Below are positions 37,092 to 46,531 of a stretch of DNA of 64,000 bases, piece by piece. The DNA comes from Streptomyces sp. NRRL WC-3742 (GTDB lineage: Bacteria > Actinomycetota > Actinomycetes > Streptomycetales > Streptomycetaceae): the NCBI RefSeq assembly GCF_000720635.1, contig NZ_JOCF01000046.1, positions 1 through 64,000 of the forward strand, read 5' to 3'. Positions within the stretch are counted from its first letter, which is position 1. Each line of letters starts with the position of its first letter. The position numbers were made by a program, and so were the translations under genes. The notes beneath the pieces are model-generated. The model was not told the DNA's origin. It saw only the letters and a program-made list of their open reading frames with translations, and searched no databases.

Positions 37092-38372
37092 CTACTTGTC
37101 GGCGACGGCGTTCTGGGCCTTCTTCTGCAGCTCGCCGAGCACCTTGGCCGGGTCGGAGGAGACCGCGCCGCCGATGGACTTCTTCATCTCGGCGGAGACC
37201 GCGTCCCAACTGGTGTCGCCCAGCGGGTAGAAGGAGGCGTTCGGCAGGAGGGCGAAGAACGGTTCGAGGTCCTTGTGCTTGCCGCTGGAGGTCATCTCGC
37301 GCAGCGTGTCCTGGGTGACCGGCATCAGGTTGTAGGTCTCGTCGAAGGTGAGCGTGTTGTCCTTCGTGTAGACGAAGTCGAGGAACTTCCTGATCTGGTC
37401 GCGGTGGCCGTTCTTCTTGAAGGCCATCGTCCAGTCGGCCACGCCGAGCGTGGACTTGAGCGGGCCCGACTTGCCGGGGATCGGCGCGACGCCGTAGTCG
37501 ACCTTGCCGTCCTTGGCCATCTGGATCAGCGAGGGATGGCCGTTGAGCATCCCCGCCTTCCCTGCGGCGAAGTCGGCGAAGGCGGTCTTGCGGTCGGTGG
37601 TGGCGGGGTTGGCGTAGGTGAGGCCGGGGTCGACGAGGTTCGCCCTGAGCCAGGTGAAGGTGTCGATGTCGGCCTGGCTGTTGATGGCGTACGTGCCGTC
37701 CTTGGCGGTGGGCCCGCCGCCGTTGCCCAGCTCCCAGATCATGCTCTCGCCCTGCGCCTCCTCCGGGCCGAGCGGCAGAGCGTACGGGGTGGCGCCGGGC
37801 GCCTTCGCCTTGAGCAGTTCGGCGTCCTTGCGGACCTCCTCCCAGGTGGTGGGCGGCTGGGGGATGCCGGCCTGCTGGAAGAGGGTTCTGTTGTAGAAGA
37901 AGGCGCGGGCGGAGGAGACGAACGGGATGCCGTACTGGACGCCCTTGACCTTCCCGGCCTCGGTGAAGCTGTCGAGGAAGTTGGCCCTCGTGCCGCTGGA
38001 GAGCACGTCCTCGGCCTTGTAGAGCAGGTCGTCGGCGACCTTGTCGGCGTAGCCGCCGGTCTGGAGGACGTCCGGCACGTTGCCGCTCTGGATCATCGTG
38101 CGGACCTGCTTGTCGATGTCGTTCCAGTTCACCACCTGGACGTCGACCTTGATGCCGGGGTTGGCGGCGGTGAATGCCGTGGCCAGGGAGTTCCAGTACG
38201 CCTTGGAGCTGTTGGACTCCTTGTCGCCGTAGTCGGCGGCGACCAGCTTGAGCGTCACCTTGCCGTCCGCGTCGGTTCCGCCGCCGCCGTCGCTGCCGCT
38301 GCTGCCGCAGGCGGTGAGGGTGAGTGCGCCGAGCGCGCAGGCCGCCGAGAGGGCAAGGACACGATTCTTCAC
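37092..38372 (-). CDS. Sugar-binding lipoprotein of ABC importer
   Basis: This 426-residue extracellular binding protein has a lipoprotein signal with lipobox LTACG (Cys22) and a family-1 solute-binding fold. Marks include FTAANPGIKVDVQVVNWNDIDKQVRTMIQSGNVPDVLQ and the late hinge region TFDETYNLMPVTQDTL. The gene is the first of the transport set and is preceded by a control region with three TTCGA cores, beyond which lies the DeoR-type regulator. Confidence 0.9.
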   Translation of the reverse strand: MKNRVLALSAACALGALTLTACGSSGSDGGGGTDADGKVTLKLVAADYGDKESNSSKAYWNSLATAFTAANPGIKVDVQVVNWNDIDKQVRTMIQSGNVPDVLQTGGYADKVADDLLYKAEDVLSSGTRANFLDSFTEAGKVKGVQYGIPFVSSARAFFYNRTLFQQAGIPQPPTTWEEVRKDAELLKAKAPGATPYALPLGPEEAQGESMIWELGNGGGPTAKDGTYAINSQADIDTFTWLRANLVDPGLTYANPATTDRKTAFADFAAGKAGMLNGHPSLIQMAKDGKVDYGVAPIPGKSGPLKSTLGVADWTMAFKKNGHRDQIRKFLDFVYTKDNTLTFDETYNLMPVTQDTLREMTSSGKHKDLEPFFALLPNASFYPLGDTSWDAVSAEMKKSIGGAVSSDPAKVLGELQKKAQNAVADK

Positions 38373-38401
38373 CGCAGTTACCGCCTTCGCACGCCGCGTG
38401 G

Positions 38402-38452
38402 TTCGATCCTGAGTCGAGTTGCTTGAAGGGTGCAGGTTTCGAACAGTTTCGA
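38402..38452. promoter_or_regulatory. Possible DeoR operators before sugar operon
   Basis: Three TTCGA cores begin at 38402, 38438 and 38448 in similar settings (GGTTCGATC, GGTTTCGAAC, AGTTTCGATC). They lie 30-80 bases before the binding-protein start and follow the DeoR-type gene. DeoR proteins bind such short repeats; binding is inferred. Confidence 0.45.
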
Positions 38453-38549
38453 TCGAGCTTGCTGTGCCCGGCAGTTCATGTCAACGGTGCGTACGGCGAA
38501 AGGCCCGGCCGGAGGAGTCCGGCCGGGCGCAGTGGTGCGTGACGCGCGT

Positions 38550-39311
38550 TCAGGCGCGCAGGACCCGCACCCCGCACTCGGCGATCGCCTTCTCCTGCGC
38601 CGCGTCGGCCTCCTCGTCGGTGACCAGGTCGTCGACCTCGGAGAGCGGGCAGATCTTCGCGAAGGTGACCCGGCCGATCTTCGTACTGTCGGCCAGCACC
38701 ACCGAGCGCGCGCTGCTGCGCAGGAAGGCCAGGTCGGTCTGGGCCTCCATCTCGTCGTGCGTGGTGCAGCCCTCCTGAGCGGTCAGGCCGTCCACGCCGA
38801 TGAAGGCGACGTCGAGGTGGTACTGCGCGAGCATCCGGTCGGCGGCCGGTCCCACCAGCTCGTAGCTCGTCGTACGGGCGATCCCGCCCACCACCACCAG
38901 CCGGATGTCCGGCCGCACGATGAGGTCGGCCGCGATGTTGACCGCGTTGGTGACGATGGTGATCCCTGCGCCGCGTTCGGCCAGCACCCGCGCCAGCTCG
39001 CTCGTGGTCGTCCCGCCCGTCAGCCCGACCACCGCGCCGTCGGGCACCAACCGGTCGGCCGCCAGCGCGATCCGCCGCTTCTCCGCCTGGCGTCGGCCCC
39101 GCTTGTGCCGCAACGGCAGCTCCAGGTTGACGGCCCCGGTGACGGCCCCGCCCCGGGTGCGGTGCAACCTCCCCTGGTCGTGCAGCTCCTGCAGGTCCCG
39201 CCGGACGGTGGCCGGCGACACCCCCAGGAGATCGGCCAGCTCGTGCACATCGGCGCTGCCGGCCTCGGCGATGTGCGTCAGGATGCGGGCGGTACGGTCG
39301 GCTTTGAGCAT
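38550..39311 (-). CDS. DeoR/GlpR family sugar-operon regulator
   Basis: This 253-residue protein has the DeoR helix-turn-helix ([36 protein letters not shown]) and the C-terminal DeoRC sensor domain ([34 protein letters not shown]), which senses a phosphorylated sugar. ATG 39311 is chosen where family similarity begins; the frame is open further upstream without support. It lies upstream of the sugar importer on the same strand and is divergent from the Ebo-like operon, so it could control one or both. Confidence 0.9.
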   Translation of the reverse strand: MLKADRTARILTHIAEAGSADVHELADLLGVSPATVRRDLQELHDQGRLHRTRGGAVTGAVNLELPLRHKRGRRQAEKRRIALAADRLVPDGAVVGLTGGTTTSELARVLAERGAGITIVTNAVNIAADLIVRPDIRLVVVGGIARTTSYELVGPAADRMLAQYHLDVAFIGVDGLTAQEGCTTHDEMEAQTDLAFLRSSARSVVLADSTKIGRVTFAKICPLSEVDDLVTDEEADAAQEKAIAECGVRVLRA

Positions 39312-39746
39312 GTCGGAAGTGTAGTGCGGCCGACCCTGGTCACTCCTCGTCACCGTCGGGTTCCCGGGCGCGCTGCCGGTCGCGTCGCAGGGCCGTCGCC
39401 CGATCGGTGCGCGATCCCCACCGGTGGCCGCCGGCCGCCTGCCGAGGGTCTGTTGCCGAGCCGTTATCAAGCTCGGCCCCTTGGCGGATTGCCCTTCGGC
39501 CCGGAAATAATTAAATTCCATTACGAGGTGGGGGCAGGCGTCGGGGACATGCCGTTTGCCGCCTCAGGGCGCCTGCCGCCGCTGTTGAGGGGCGGCGGCA
39601 GGCGTCGTTCTCGCGATGTCCGCCGTCACGAACGCCGGTGCCGGGCAGGGGAACCCGTCCACCGGGCACCCGGCGCTCCTTCCTCACCCCCGGAGGGCGC
39701 CGAGTCCACCCCCCACGCTCCTCCGACACAACAGAAGTGGAACCCG
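39312..39746. promoter_or_regulatory. 435-bp divergent control region with AT island and hairpin
   Basis: This gap has no gene. An AT-rich imperfect dyad, GGAAATAATTAAATTCC, lies at 39503-39519 and stands out in the GC-rich setting; it may mark a promoter or operator. A strong hairpin follows at 39570-39604. GGCAGGCGTCG occurs at 39534 and again at 39598. The leader between the AT island and the isomerase start is about 220 bases. Confidence 0.5.
39570..39604 (+). terminator. Strong hairpin in Ebo-like operon leader
   Basis: Arms 39570-39582 and 39592-39604 pair perfectly over 13 GC bases with a nine-base loop. It lies within the presumed 5' leader, about 140 bases before ATG 39747. It may be an attenuator or leader terminator, or a transcript-stabilising stem. 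Confidence 0.6.
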
Positions 39747-40772
39747 ATGACACGTCCTGTCACCCTTTTCACCGGACAGTGGACGGACCTTCCGTTCGAG
39801 GAGGTCTGCGAGCTGGCCTCCGGTTGGGGCTACGACGGCCTCGAAATCGCGTGCGGGGGTGACCACTTGGAGGTTGACCGCGCACTGGCCGACCCCGGCT
39901 ACGTGCGTGGCAGGCGCGAGATCCTGGAACGGAACGGCCTCCAGGTCTGGGCGATCTCCAACCACCTCGTCGGCCAGGCCGTCTGCGACCACCCGATCGA
40001 CGAGCGGCACCGGGCGATCCTGCCCGCGCGGCTGTGGGACCCGGACCCGGAGAAGGTCCGTCGGATGGCCGCGCGGGAGATGGAGGACACCGCCAGGGCC
40101 GCCAGGCTGCTCGGTGTCGACACGGTCGTCGGCTTCACCGGCTCCCCGATCTGGCACACCGTCGCGATGTTCCCGCCAGCCCCGCCCGCCCTGATCGACG
40201 CCGGGTACCGGGAGTTCGCGGACCGCTGGAACCCCGTCCTCGACGTGTTCGAGGAGGAGGACGTCAGGTTCGCGCTGGAGGTCCACCCGAGCGAGATCGC
40301 CTACGACTACTGGACGACCCGCCGCACGTTGGAGGCCATCGGGCACCGGCCCTCGTTCGGCCTGAACTGGGACCCTTCCCACATGGTCTGGCAGGACCTC
40401 GACCCCGCCGGCTTCCTCCTGGAGTTCGCCGAGCGCATCTACCACGTCGACTGCAAGGACACCCGGGTCCGTGTCGGCGACGGCCGCCGGGGCCGGCTCT
40501 CCTCCCACCTGCCCTGGGGCGACCCGCGCCGTGGCTGGGACTTCGTCTCCACCGGGCACGGCGACGTTCCCTGGGAGGACTGCTTCCGCGCGCTGAACGA
40601 CATCGGCTACCAGGGGCCGATCTCCATCGAGTGGGAGGACGCGGGCATGGACCGTCTGGACGGCGCGGCCGAAGCCGTCACCTTCGTCCGCCGGCTCAAC
40701 GCGATCACGCCTCCGGCCGCGGCCTTCGACTCGGTGTTCGGATCCGTGGCCGAGAAGGAGGGCGAGCGATGA
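39747..40772 (+). CDS. Sugar-phosphate isomerase/epimerase-like TIM barrel
   Basis: This 341-residue protein has the xylose-isomerase-like TIM-barrel fold (AP endonuclease 2 family). Metal-site elements are visible: [38 protein letters not shown] and ISIEWED. Starting at ATG 39747, it is the first gene of a plus-strand operon and overlaps the next gene by four bases (ATGA). In Ebo-type clusters of actinomycetes such isomerases accompany an inositol-phosphate-synthase-like enzyme, which is the case here. It probably interconverts a keto/aldo sugar or inositol derivative; the substrate is unknown. Confidence 0.88.
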   Translation: MTRPVTLFTGQWTDLPFEEVCELASGWGYDGLEIACGGDHLEVDRALADPGYVRGRREILERNGLQVWAISNHLVGQAVCDHPIDERHRAILPARLWDPDPEKVRRMAAREMEDTARAARLLGVDTVVGFTGSPIWHTVAMFPPAPPALIDAGYREFADRWNPVLDVFEEEDVRFALEVHPSEIAYDYWTTRRTLEAIGHRPSFGLNWDPSHMVWQDLDPAGFLLEFAERIYHVDCKDTRVRVGDGRRGRLSSHLPWGDPRRGWDFVSTGHGDVPWEDCFRALNDIGYQGPISIEWEDAGMDRLDGAAEAVTFVRRLNAITPPAAAFDSVFGSVAEKEGER

Positions 40773-41956
40773 GCGGCGCGGCCGTACAGGACGCCGGACG
40801 GGTCGGGGTCTGGTTCGTCGGGGCGAGGGGATCGGTCGCCACCACCGCTGTCGTCGGCGCCGCCGCGATCGGCCAGGGCATGGTGTCGCCGACCGGCATG
40901 GTGAGTGAACTGCCCGAGTTCGCCGACGTCGGCCTGCCCGCGATCACCAGACTGGTCTTCGGCGGGCACGACGTGATCGCCACCTCACTGCCGAAGCGGG
41001 CCGAACAGCTCGCGGGAGGGGGAGTGTTCCCCGAGGCGATGCTGCCCGCCGTCAGCCGGGCCCTCCTCGCCGCCGACCAGGAGATCCGCACCGGGGCCGC
41101 CCGGGGCGCGAGCAAGCAGCCCCAGGCCATCGCGGCCGCCGCCCTCGCCGAGGACATCACCTCCTTCCGGGAACGCCACCGGCTCAGCCAGGTCGTCGTG
41201 ATCAACGTGTCCTCGACCGAATCGCCCGGCCCGGAGCGCCGTGCGTACCAGAGCCTCGACGCACTCGAAGTGGCTCTCGGGGCCAGGCCCGACGTCCTGC
41301 CGCCGAGTTCGCTGTACGCCTACGCGGCGCTGAAGGCCGGCTGCGGCTACGTGGACTTCACCCCGTCGGTCGGCATCCGGCTGCGGGCACTTCGTCAACT
41401 GGCCCACCGGAAACGGCTGCCGTACGCGGGCAGCGACGGCAAGACCGGGGAGACGCTGGTGCGGGCCGCGCTCGGCCCGCTGTTCGCCCACCGGGCGCTG
41501 CGGGTGCGCTCCTGGTCGGGCACGAACCTGCTGGGCGGAGGGGACGGAGCCACCCTGGCGGACCCGGAAGCGGCCGCCAGCAAGAACGCCTCCAAACGCA
41601 GTGGGCTGGAGGCCATGCTCGGCCCCCGACTCGAGGGCGACACCCACATCGACTACGTGGCCAGCATGGGCGAGCGGAAGACGGCCTGGGACCACATCGC
41701 CTTCGAAGGGTTCCTCGGCGCCCCGATGACGATGCAGTTCACCTGGCAGGGCGTCGACTCCGCGCTGGCCGCACCGCTGGTCCTGGACCTGGCCCGCCTC
41801 CTCGCCCGCGCCCGGCAACTGGGCTCCACCGGGCCGCAGGAACAGCTCGCCTTCTTCTTCAAGGACCCGATCCGGGCCGAGGATTCGAGTAGCGAACACC
41901 GCCTGGTCGCCCAGTTCGAAACGCTGCGCGCGTGGTACCGGCGAGGCGTGCGATGA
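40769..41956 (+). CDS. Myo-inositol-1-phosphate-synthase-like protein
   Basis: This 395-residue protein resembles inositol-3-phosphate synthases: an N-terminal Rossmann segment ([14 protein letters not shown]), [20 protein letters not shown], then [11 protein letters not shown] and the core SDGKTGETL, typical of the catalytic part. Actinobacterial housekeeping Ino1 is a different, shorter lineage, so this is a specialised paralogue. It overlaps the isomerase gene (ATGA) and lies within the Ebo-like operon. It may cyclise a hexose phosphate into an inositol-type phosphate used to build or attach to a secondary metabolite; this is an inference from family. Confidence 0.85.
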   Translation: MSGAAVQDAGRVGVWFVGARGSVATTAVVGAAAIGQGMVSPTGMVSELPEFADVGLPAITRLVFGGHDVIATSLPKRAEQLAGGGVFPEAMLPAVSRALLAADQEIRTGAARGASKQPQAIAAAALAEDITSFRERHRLSQVVVINVSSTESPGPERRAYQSLDALEVALGARPDVLPPSSLYAYAALKAGCGYVDFTPSVGIRLRALRQLAHRKRLPYAGSDGKTGETLVRAALGPLFAHRALRVRSWSGTNLLGGGDGATLADPEAAASKNASKRSGLEAMLGPRLEGDTHIDYVASMGERKTAWDHIAFEGFLGAPMTMQFTWQGVDSALAAPLVLDLARLLARARQLGSTGPQEQLAFFFKDPIRAEDSSSEHRLVAQFETLRAWYRRGVR

Positions 41957-42017
41957 CCGGTCCGCTGTCGGCCGCCTGCCCGCCGGCCAGGGGCCTTGCC
42001 CGAAAGGTGTCCCCGAC

Positions 42018-43436
42018 ATGACCGCACTGCGATTCGGCTACGGCACCAACGGCCTGAGCGACCACCGCCTCGACGACGCGCTGGAGCTGGTCGCGGGCCT
42101 GGGGTACACGGGCGTCGCCCTCACCCTGGACCACGGCCACCTCGACCCGTACGCACCCGACCTCGCCCGGCGACTTCCCAGGCTCCGGCGCAGGCTGGAG
42201 GCGCTGGGCCTGGGCGTGGTGGTGGAGACCGGCGCGCGCTACCTGCTCGACCCCTGGCGCAAGCACTCCCCGACCCTGCTCGACGTCCATCCGGCCGGGC
42301 GGGCCAGGAGGCTGGACCTGCTGCGGCGGGGCCTGGGCATCGCGGCCGAACTGGAAGCCGAGGCGCTCTCCTTCTGGAGCGGCACCCCGCAGCCCGGCGT
42401 CAGCCACGAGCACGCGTACCAGTACCTCCTCGACGGCTGCGCCACGCTCGTCGGGGACGCACGGGAGGCGGGAGTGCGGCTGGGATTCGAGCCCGAGCCC
42501 GGCATGCTGGTGCCCGACCTGGCCGGCTACGAGCGCCTGCGCTGCGCACTGGGCGGCCCCGAGGAGTTCGGCCTCACCCTCGACATCGGGCACTGCCAGT
42601 GCCTGGAGCCCCTCACCCCGGCCGAGTGCGTGCGACGCGCGGCGCCGTGGCTGGTCAACGTCCAGATCGAGGACATGCGCCAGGGCGTCCACGAACACCT
42701 GGAGTTCGGCGACGGCGAGATCGACTTCCCGCCCGTCCTGGCGGCCCTGTCCGAGGTCCGCTACCGGGGGCTCGTCGCCGTCGAGCTGCCCCGGCACGGC
42801 CACAGCGGCGCGCAGACGGCCCTGCGCTCCCTGACCGCCCTGCGCGCCGCGTCCGCCGACCCCTGGACCGCCGACGCGATCCGCCGGGTGGAGTCCGACC
42901 CCGCCACGCTGACCGCACTGTTCCCCGTCGCCGCACGCAGCAGCGGCCCCGAGCAGGGCGAGGCCGCCCGCAGCCGGCTGGTGCTGGCACTCCCGGCGCA
43001 GGGCGCCGAACTGGCCAAGATCCTCGACGGGTTGTACCGGGACGGGGACCCGGCCGAGCGCCTCGCGGTCCTGCGCACCCTCCCGCTGCTCGACCAGTCC
43101 GGGCGCCTCGGCCCCGAGGCGCTCCCGCTGGTCGCCGACGCCCTGCGCACCAACGACGCCAGGCTCGTCACGGCGGCCATGGGCCCGTACGCCGCCCGGT
43201 ACCTCGGCCAGAGCGCCTGGCGCCAGGGCGTGCTGAAGTGCCTCTTCATGGGCGTCTCCCTCGACACCGTGGCGGGCCTGGCCCGCCGCACCGACTCCGA
43301 ACTGCTCCGGATGTTCCGGGCCTTCGCCGCCGAACGCACCGCCGCCGGCAGACCCGTCCCCCTGGACCTGCGAATCCAGCTCGACGACGGCGATGCGCTG
43401 TCCGCCGGCAACTCCGTGCGCCGGGACGGCAGCTGA
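42018..43436 (+). CDS. TIM-barrel isomerase fused to EboA domain
   Basis: This 472-residue protein has a xylose-isomerase-like barrel at about 1-285 (GYGTNGLSDHRLDDALELV, LGFEPEPGMLV, LTLDIGHCQC, VAVELPRHGH) joined to a helical EboA domain at about 290-450, marked by ARYLGQSAWRQGVLKCLFMGVSL. EboA is one of the conserved proteins of the ebo operon, which helps move secondary-metabolite precursors toward the periplasm in cyanobacteria and other bacteria. AAAGGTG lies upstream of ATG 42018. The stop overlaps the start of EboE by one base. Fusion links a sugar-type enzyme to the Ebo system. Confidence 0.87.
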   Translation: MTALRFGYGTNGLSDHRLDDALELVAGLGYTGVALTLDHGHLDPYAPDLARRLPRLRRRLEALGLGVVVETGARYLLDPWRKHSPTLLDVHPAGRARRLDLLRRGLGIAAELEAEALSFWSGTPQPGVSHEHAYQYLLDGCATLVGDAREAGVRLGFEPEPGMLVPDLAGYERLRCALGGPEEFGLTLDIGHCQCLEPLTPAECVRRAAPWLVNVQIEDMRQGVHEHLEFGDGEIDFPPVLAALSEVRYRGLVAVELPRHGHSGAQTALRSLTALRAASADPWTADAIRRVESDPATLTALFPVAARSSGPEQGEAARSRLVLALPAQGAELAKILDGLYRDGDPAERLAVLRTLPLLDQSGRLGPEALPLVADALRTNDARLVTAAMGPYAARYLGQSAWRQGVLKCLFMGVSLDTVAGLARRTDSELLRMFRAFAAERTAAGRPVPLDLRIQLDDGDALSAGNSVRRDGS

Positions 43437-44623
43437 TGCGATTACGACACCGGAACGGCGAGGAGATCCACCTCGGCTACTGCACCAACGTGCACGCGGC
43501 CGAGGACCTGGACGGCATCCTCCGCCAGCTCGACACCTACGCCGTGCCCGTACGCGAGCGCCTGGGGGAGTCCACGCTCGGCATCGGCCTGTGGCTGGCC
43601 CGTCGCGCGGCCGCCGAGCTCGCCTCCGACCCGCCCGCCCCCAGACGGCTGCGCGCCGAACTCGCCGCCCGGGGGCTGGAGGTCGTCACCCTCAACGGCT
43701 TCCCCTACCAGGGATTCCACCACCCGGTCGTCAAGCACGCGGTGTACTGGCCCGACTGGGCGTCACCGCAACGCCTGCACTACACCTGGGACCTGGTGTG
43801 GGTGCTGGCGGGGCTCCTGCCGGACGACGTGGCCGAGGGCAGCATCTCGACGCTGCCGTTCGGCTGGGCGAGCGGATGGAGCGGGGACCAGCACGACCGG
43901 GCGTGTCGCCACCTCGACATGCTGAAGGCGGAACTGGCCGACACCTATCAGCGGACCGGGCACACCATCAGGATCGCCTTCGAGCCGGAGCCGGGCTGCC
44001 TGATCGAGACGACCGGACAGGCCGTCCACTACCTCTCCCACCTGGACCCGGAGCACTTCGGCCTCTGCCTCGACATCTGCCACCTGGCCGTCGCGTTCGA
44101 GGACCCGGAGGCGGCCGTGGCCGAGCTGGACCGGGCGGGCATCAGCGTGTTCAAGGCCCAGGTCTCCTGCGCCCTCCACGCGGCGTCCCCGGCGGACCCC
44201 GCCACGCGCGGCGCGCTGGCGGAGTTCGACGAGCCGATGTTCCTCCACCAGACCCGACAGGCGGGCCGGCCTCCGGTCGGCACGGACGACCTCGGGGACG
44301 CGCTCGCCGGGCCCAGGGCCCTGAGCGGCGAGAACCCCTGGCGCACGCACTTCCACATCCCCGTCCACGCCGACCCGGCACCTCCGTTGGCCAGCACCCG
44401 ACCGGTGCTCCAACGGGCGCTCGCCGCCCTGCTCACCGCCGACCGGCCGCGCACCCGGCACCTGGAGGTCGAGACCTACACCTGGGCCGTCCTCCCGGAG
44501 GCCCCACGCGGGAGCGCCGATCTCGTGAACGGGATCGCCGCCGAACTCGACTGGACGCGCCGGGAGTTGGCCAGGCTCGGCCTGACGGAGCCGCCGCCCG
44601 CACTGAGGGGGATCGTCGGATGA
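43436..44623 (+). CDS. eboE: EboE-like TIM-barrel protein, TTA at codon 3
   Basis: This 395-residue protein matches the EboE (metabolite traffic) family: opening GYCTNVHAAEDLDGILRQLDTYAVPVR, then VVTLNGFPYQGFH ... VKHAVYWPDW, ISTLPFGW, FEPEPGCLIE, GLCLDICHLAV and a final HFHIPVH ... HLEVETYTW. It is a TIM barrel with probable metal-binding residues. ATG 43436 shares its A with the previous stop, so translation is coupled. Codon 3 (43442-43444) is TTA, suggesting dependence on the bldA tRNA. EboB (TatD-like), EboC (UbiA prenyltransferase), EboD and EboF are not in this window. Confidence 0.87.
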   Translation: MRLRHRNGEEIHLGYCTNVHAAEDLDGILRQLDTYAVPVRERLGESTLGIGLWLARRAAAELASDPPAPRRLRAELAARGLEVVTLNGFPYQGFHHPVVKHAVYWPDWASPQRLHYTWDLVWVLAGLLPDDVAEGSISTLPFGWASGWSGDQHDRACRHLDMLKAELADTYQRTGHTIRIAFEPEPGCLIETTGQAVHYLSHLDPEHFGLCLDICHLAVAFEDPEAAVAELDRAGISVFKAQVSCALHAASPADPATRGALAEFDEPMFLHQTRQAGRPPVGTDDLGDALAGPRALSGENPWRTHFHIPVHADPAPPLASTRPVLQRALAALLTADRPRTRHLEVETYTWAVLPEAPRGSADLVNGIAAELDWTRRELARLGLTEPPPALRGIVG

Positions 44624-44634
44624 GTGCAAGGGTT

Positions 44635-45075
44635 TCAGTCGGCGGAGGCGAGGCGGTCCATCAGCTCGGCGGCAAGGAGCAGGACCTGGCGCTCGGTGTG
44701 GTTGAGGCCGCCCAGCGCCGACCCCAGCCAGGCGTCCCGCTGGGCCATGTCCTCGGCAAGGGCGCGGTGGCCTTCCGCGGTGATCGCGAGTAGCACCTGG
44801 CGGCGGTCGGCGGTACTGCGGGTCCGGGACACCAGACCCGCGTGCTCGAGGTCGGCGAAGACCCGGGTGAGGGACTGCGGCTGCTGGCGTTCGGCCGCCG
44901 CGAGCTCGCCCGGTGTGCTCGGGCCGTGGTGCATCAGGTGGGCCAGCACACCGGTCTTGTTGGTACTCAGGGCCCACTCGGGCCGCTCGGCCCGCAGCCG
45001 CCGGGCCAGTCGCACCACTCCGCGCCGGATCGCCGCCGCTTCCTTCTCGTCCTCCATGGTTTTCTCGTCCTCCAT
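44635..45075 (-). CDS. MarR family transcriptional regulator
   Basis: This 146-residue MarR protein has TNKTGVLAHLMHHGPSTPGELAAAERQQPQSLTRVFADLEHAGLVSRTRSTADRRQVLL, with the D-R-R wing. The first 18 bases are an in-frame near-perfect duplication coding MEDEKT-MEDEKE, so ATG 45075 and ATG 45057 both carry good starts; 45057 has GGAGG upstream inside the first copy. It is divergent from a FUSC exporter across 76 bases that hold a split dyad. It probably represses that exporter and itself. Confidence 0.88.
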   Translation of the reverse strand: MEDEKTMEDEKEAAAIRRGVVRLARRLRAERPEWALSTNKTGVLAHLMHHGPSTPGELAAAERQQPQSLTRVFADLEHAGLVSRTRSTADRRQVLLAITAEGHRALAEDMAQRDAWLGSALGGLNHTERQVLLLAAELMDRLASAD

Positions 45076-45077
45076 GG

Positions 45078-45162
45078 TTCTAAGCTATCACTGACCAATG
45101 AGCGGGGCAGGTATCGAAAAAGACGGCTGGAGACCCGGCAAGTGATACGCAATGCTTAGGAA
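45078..45162. promoter_or_regulatory. Split inverted repeat in MarR/FUSC gap
   Basis: TTCTAAGC-TATCACT at 45078-45092 is mirrored by AGTGATA (45141-45147) and GCTTAGGAA (45154-45162), the latter covering the FUSC start codon at 45152. The half-sites sit at both ends of the divergent promoter, fitting a regulator that loops or covers both promoters. Confidence 0.5.
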
Positions 45163-46531
45163 TCAGCAGATCCGCAGCGCCGTGGTCACCAGTGCCGCGA
45201 TGCTGGTCGCCTTCCTGCCGGCCTGGCTGCTGGAGACGCTGGCAGGGCTGACCCTGGACGTGGTCGTCCTGACCGTCGTCCTCGCGCTGAGCCTGGGGCG
45301 GGCGCTGCGCCCGGGGCGCGGGCCCGGTCAGGGCGCCGTGCCGCTGGTGCTCGCCGTGGTCGCCGTCTGCGCGGGCGGCGTCGACCGGCTGCTCCAGGAC
45401 CACCCGAACACCGGCGATGCGGTCTTCACGCTCGCCCTGGGCCTGTCGGTGTGGGTCCGCCGCTTCGGGCCGCAGGCGACGAGGCTCGGGACACTGATCG
45501 CGCTCCCGTTCATCGGGCTCCTGGTGGCCCCGATGCCGCTGCCGCCCGGAGCGGCGCAGCCGCTGTGGGGAGCCGTGGCGGCGGTCATCGCCTACGCATC
45601 GGTGGTGCTGGTGCGAGCCGTCGCCGACCGGACCGGGTTCACCACCCCGGCGCCGTCCGTGGAACCGGCCCGGCCGCTCCCGCAGCCACGCGAGGCGGCC
45701 CGTGGCCGCCGGATGGCGGTCAGCACGCGGATGGCACTCCAGATGACGGCCGCCGTGGGCGCGAGCTTCGTCCTCGGGCGCTGGGCCTACCCGGACCACT
45801 GGCAGTGGCTGGTGCTCACGGCCTTCATCGTCTGCAGCGGCAACCGAGGCCGGGGCGACGTGTTCCACAAGGCCGGCCTGCGCGTGGTCGGGGCCGGCCT
45901 GGGCACGCTCGCGGCGACCCCGCTGGCCGGCCTCTTCGGGCCGGGCGACCAGCGCTCGATCGTGGTCATCCTGGCCGTGCTGGCGGTCGCTAACGGCCTA
46001 CGGGCCGTCAACTACGCCTACTGGGCCGGATCGGTCACCGCGGCGCTCTCCCTGCTGTACGGCTACTTCGGGCAGACGGGCCAGGCACTGCTGGTGCAGC
46101 GGCTGGCGGCCATCGTCCTCGGTGCGGCGCTGGCCGTCGCCGCCAGCTGGCTGCTGCTGCCGGTGCGCAGCGGGCAGGTGCTGCGCGCCCGCGCGGCCGC
46201 GCTCCTCGCCGTACTCGGCGACCTGGCCGAGGCGGCGCGCCGCCGACCGGAGCTCCTGCGAGACCATCAGGCCCGCTTCCGGGACGCGCTGCACCGCGTC
46301 GAGGAGGTCGCCCGCCCGCCGCAGCTGCACCAGCTGCTCATGCGGCGCCGACGGCCGGTGGCTCACCCGGCCGACACCCTGGAACCGGCCCGGCGCTGCG
46401 CACCCCTGGTCGCCCGCCTCGGCGACACCGCCGATGGCGCAGCCGACGCCGAGGTGTTGGCGGAACTGAACTCGGCGCGCGCGGAGTTGGGCCGAATCCT
46501 CCGGGCGACCCGACCGGCGGCCGGCTCGTGA
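45152..46531 (+). CDS. FUSC family membrane protein (aromatic-acid exporter type)
   Basis: This 459-residue protein is of the FUSC family, relatives of AaeB, fusaric-acid and plant aluminium-activated-malate-type exporters. It has two blocks of membrane helices: about residues 10-155, then after a polar linker a FUSC_2 block from about 190 to 345 (QMTAAVGASFVLGRWAYPDHWQWLVLTAFIV), and a soluble C-terminal helical part. ATG 45152 has weak ribosome site. The divergent MarR gene suggests induction by aromatic acids or related compounds. Confidence 0.83.
   Translation: MLRNQQIRSAVVTSAAMLVAFLPAWLLETLAGLTLDVVVLTVVLALSLGRALRPGRGPGQGAVPLVLAVVAVCAGGVDRLLQDHPNTGDAVFTLALGLSVWVRRFGPQATRLGTLIALPFIGLLVAPMPLPPGAAQPLWGAVAAVIAYASVVLVRAVADRTGFTTPAPSVEPARPLPQPREAARGRRMAVSTRMALQMTAAVGASFVLGRWAYPDHWQWLVLTAFIVCSGNRGRGDVFHKAGLRVVGAGLGTLAATPLAGLFGPGDQRSIVVILAVLAVANGLRAVNYAYWAGSVTAALSLLYGYFGQTGQALLVQRLAAIVLGAALAVAASWLLLPVRSGQVLRARAAALLAVLGDLAEAARRRPELLRDHQARFRDALHRVEEVARPPQLHQLLMRRRRPVAHPADTLEPARRCAPLVARLGDTADGAADAEVLAELNSARAELGRILRATRPAAGS

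Noticed and set aside
36146..38372. Complete ABC importer including ATPase
   Set aside because: No Walker A/ABC signature protein is encoded in either sugar operon, so the ATPase must be elsewhere.
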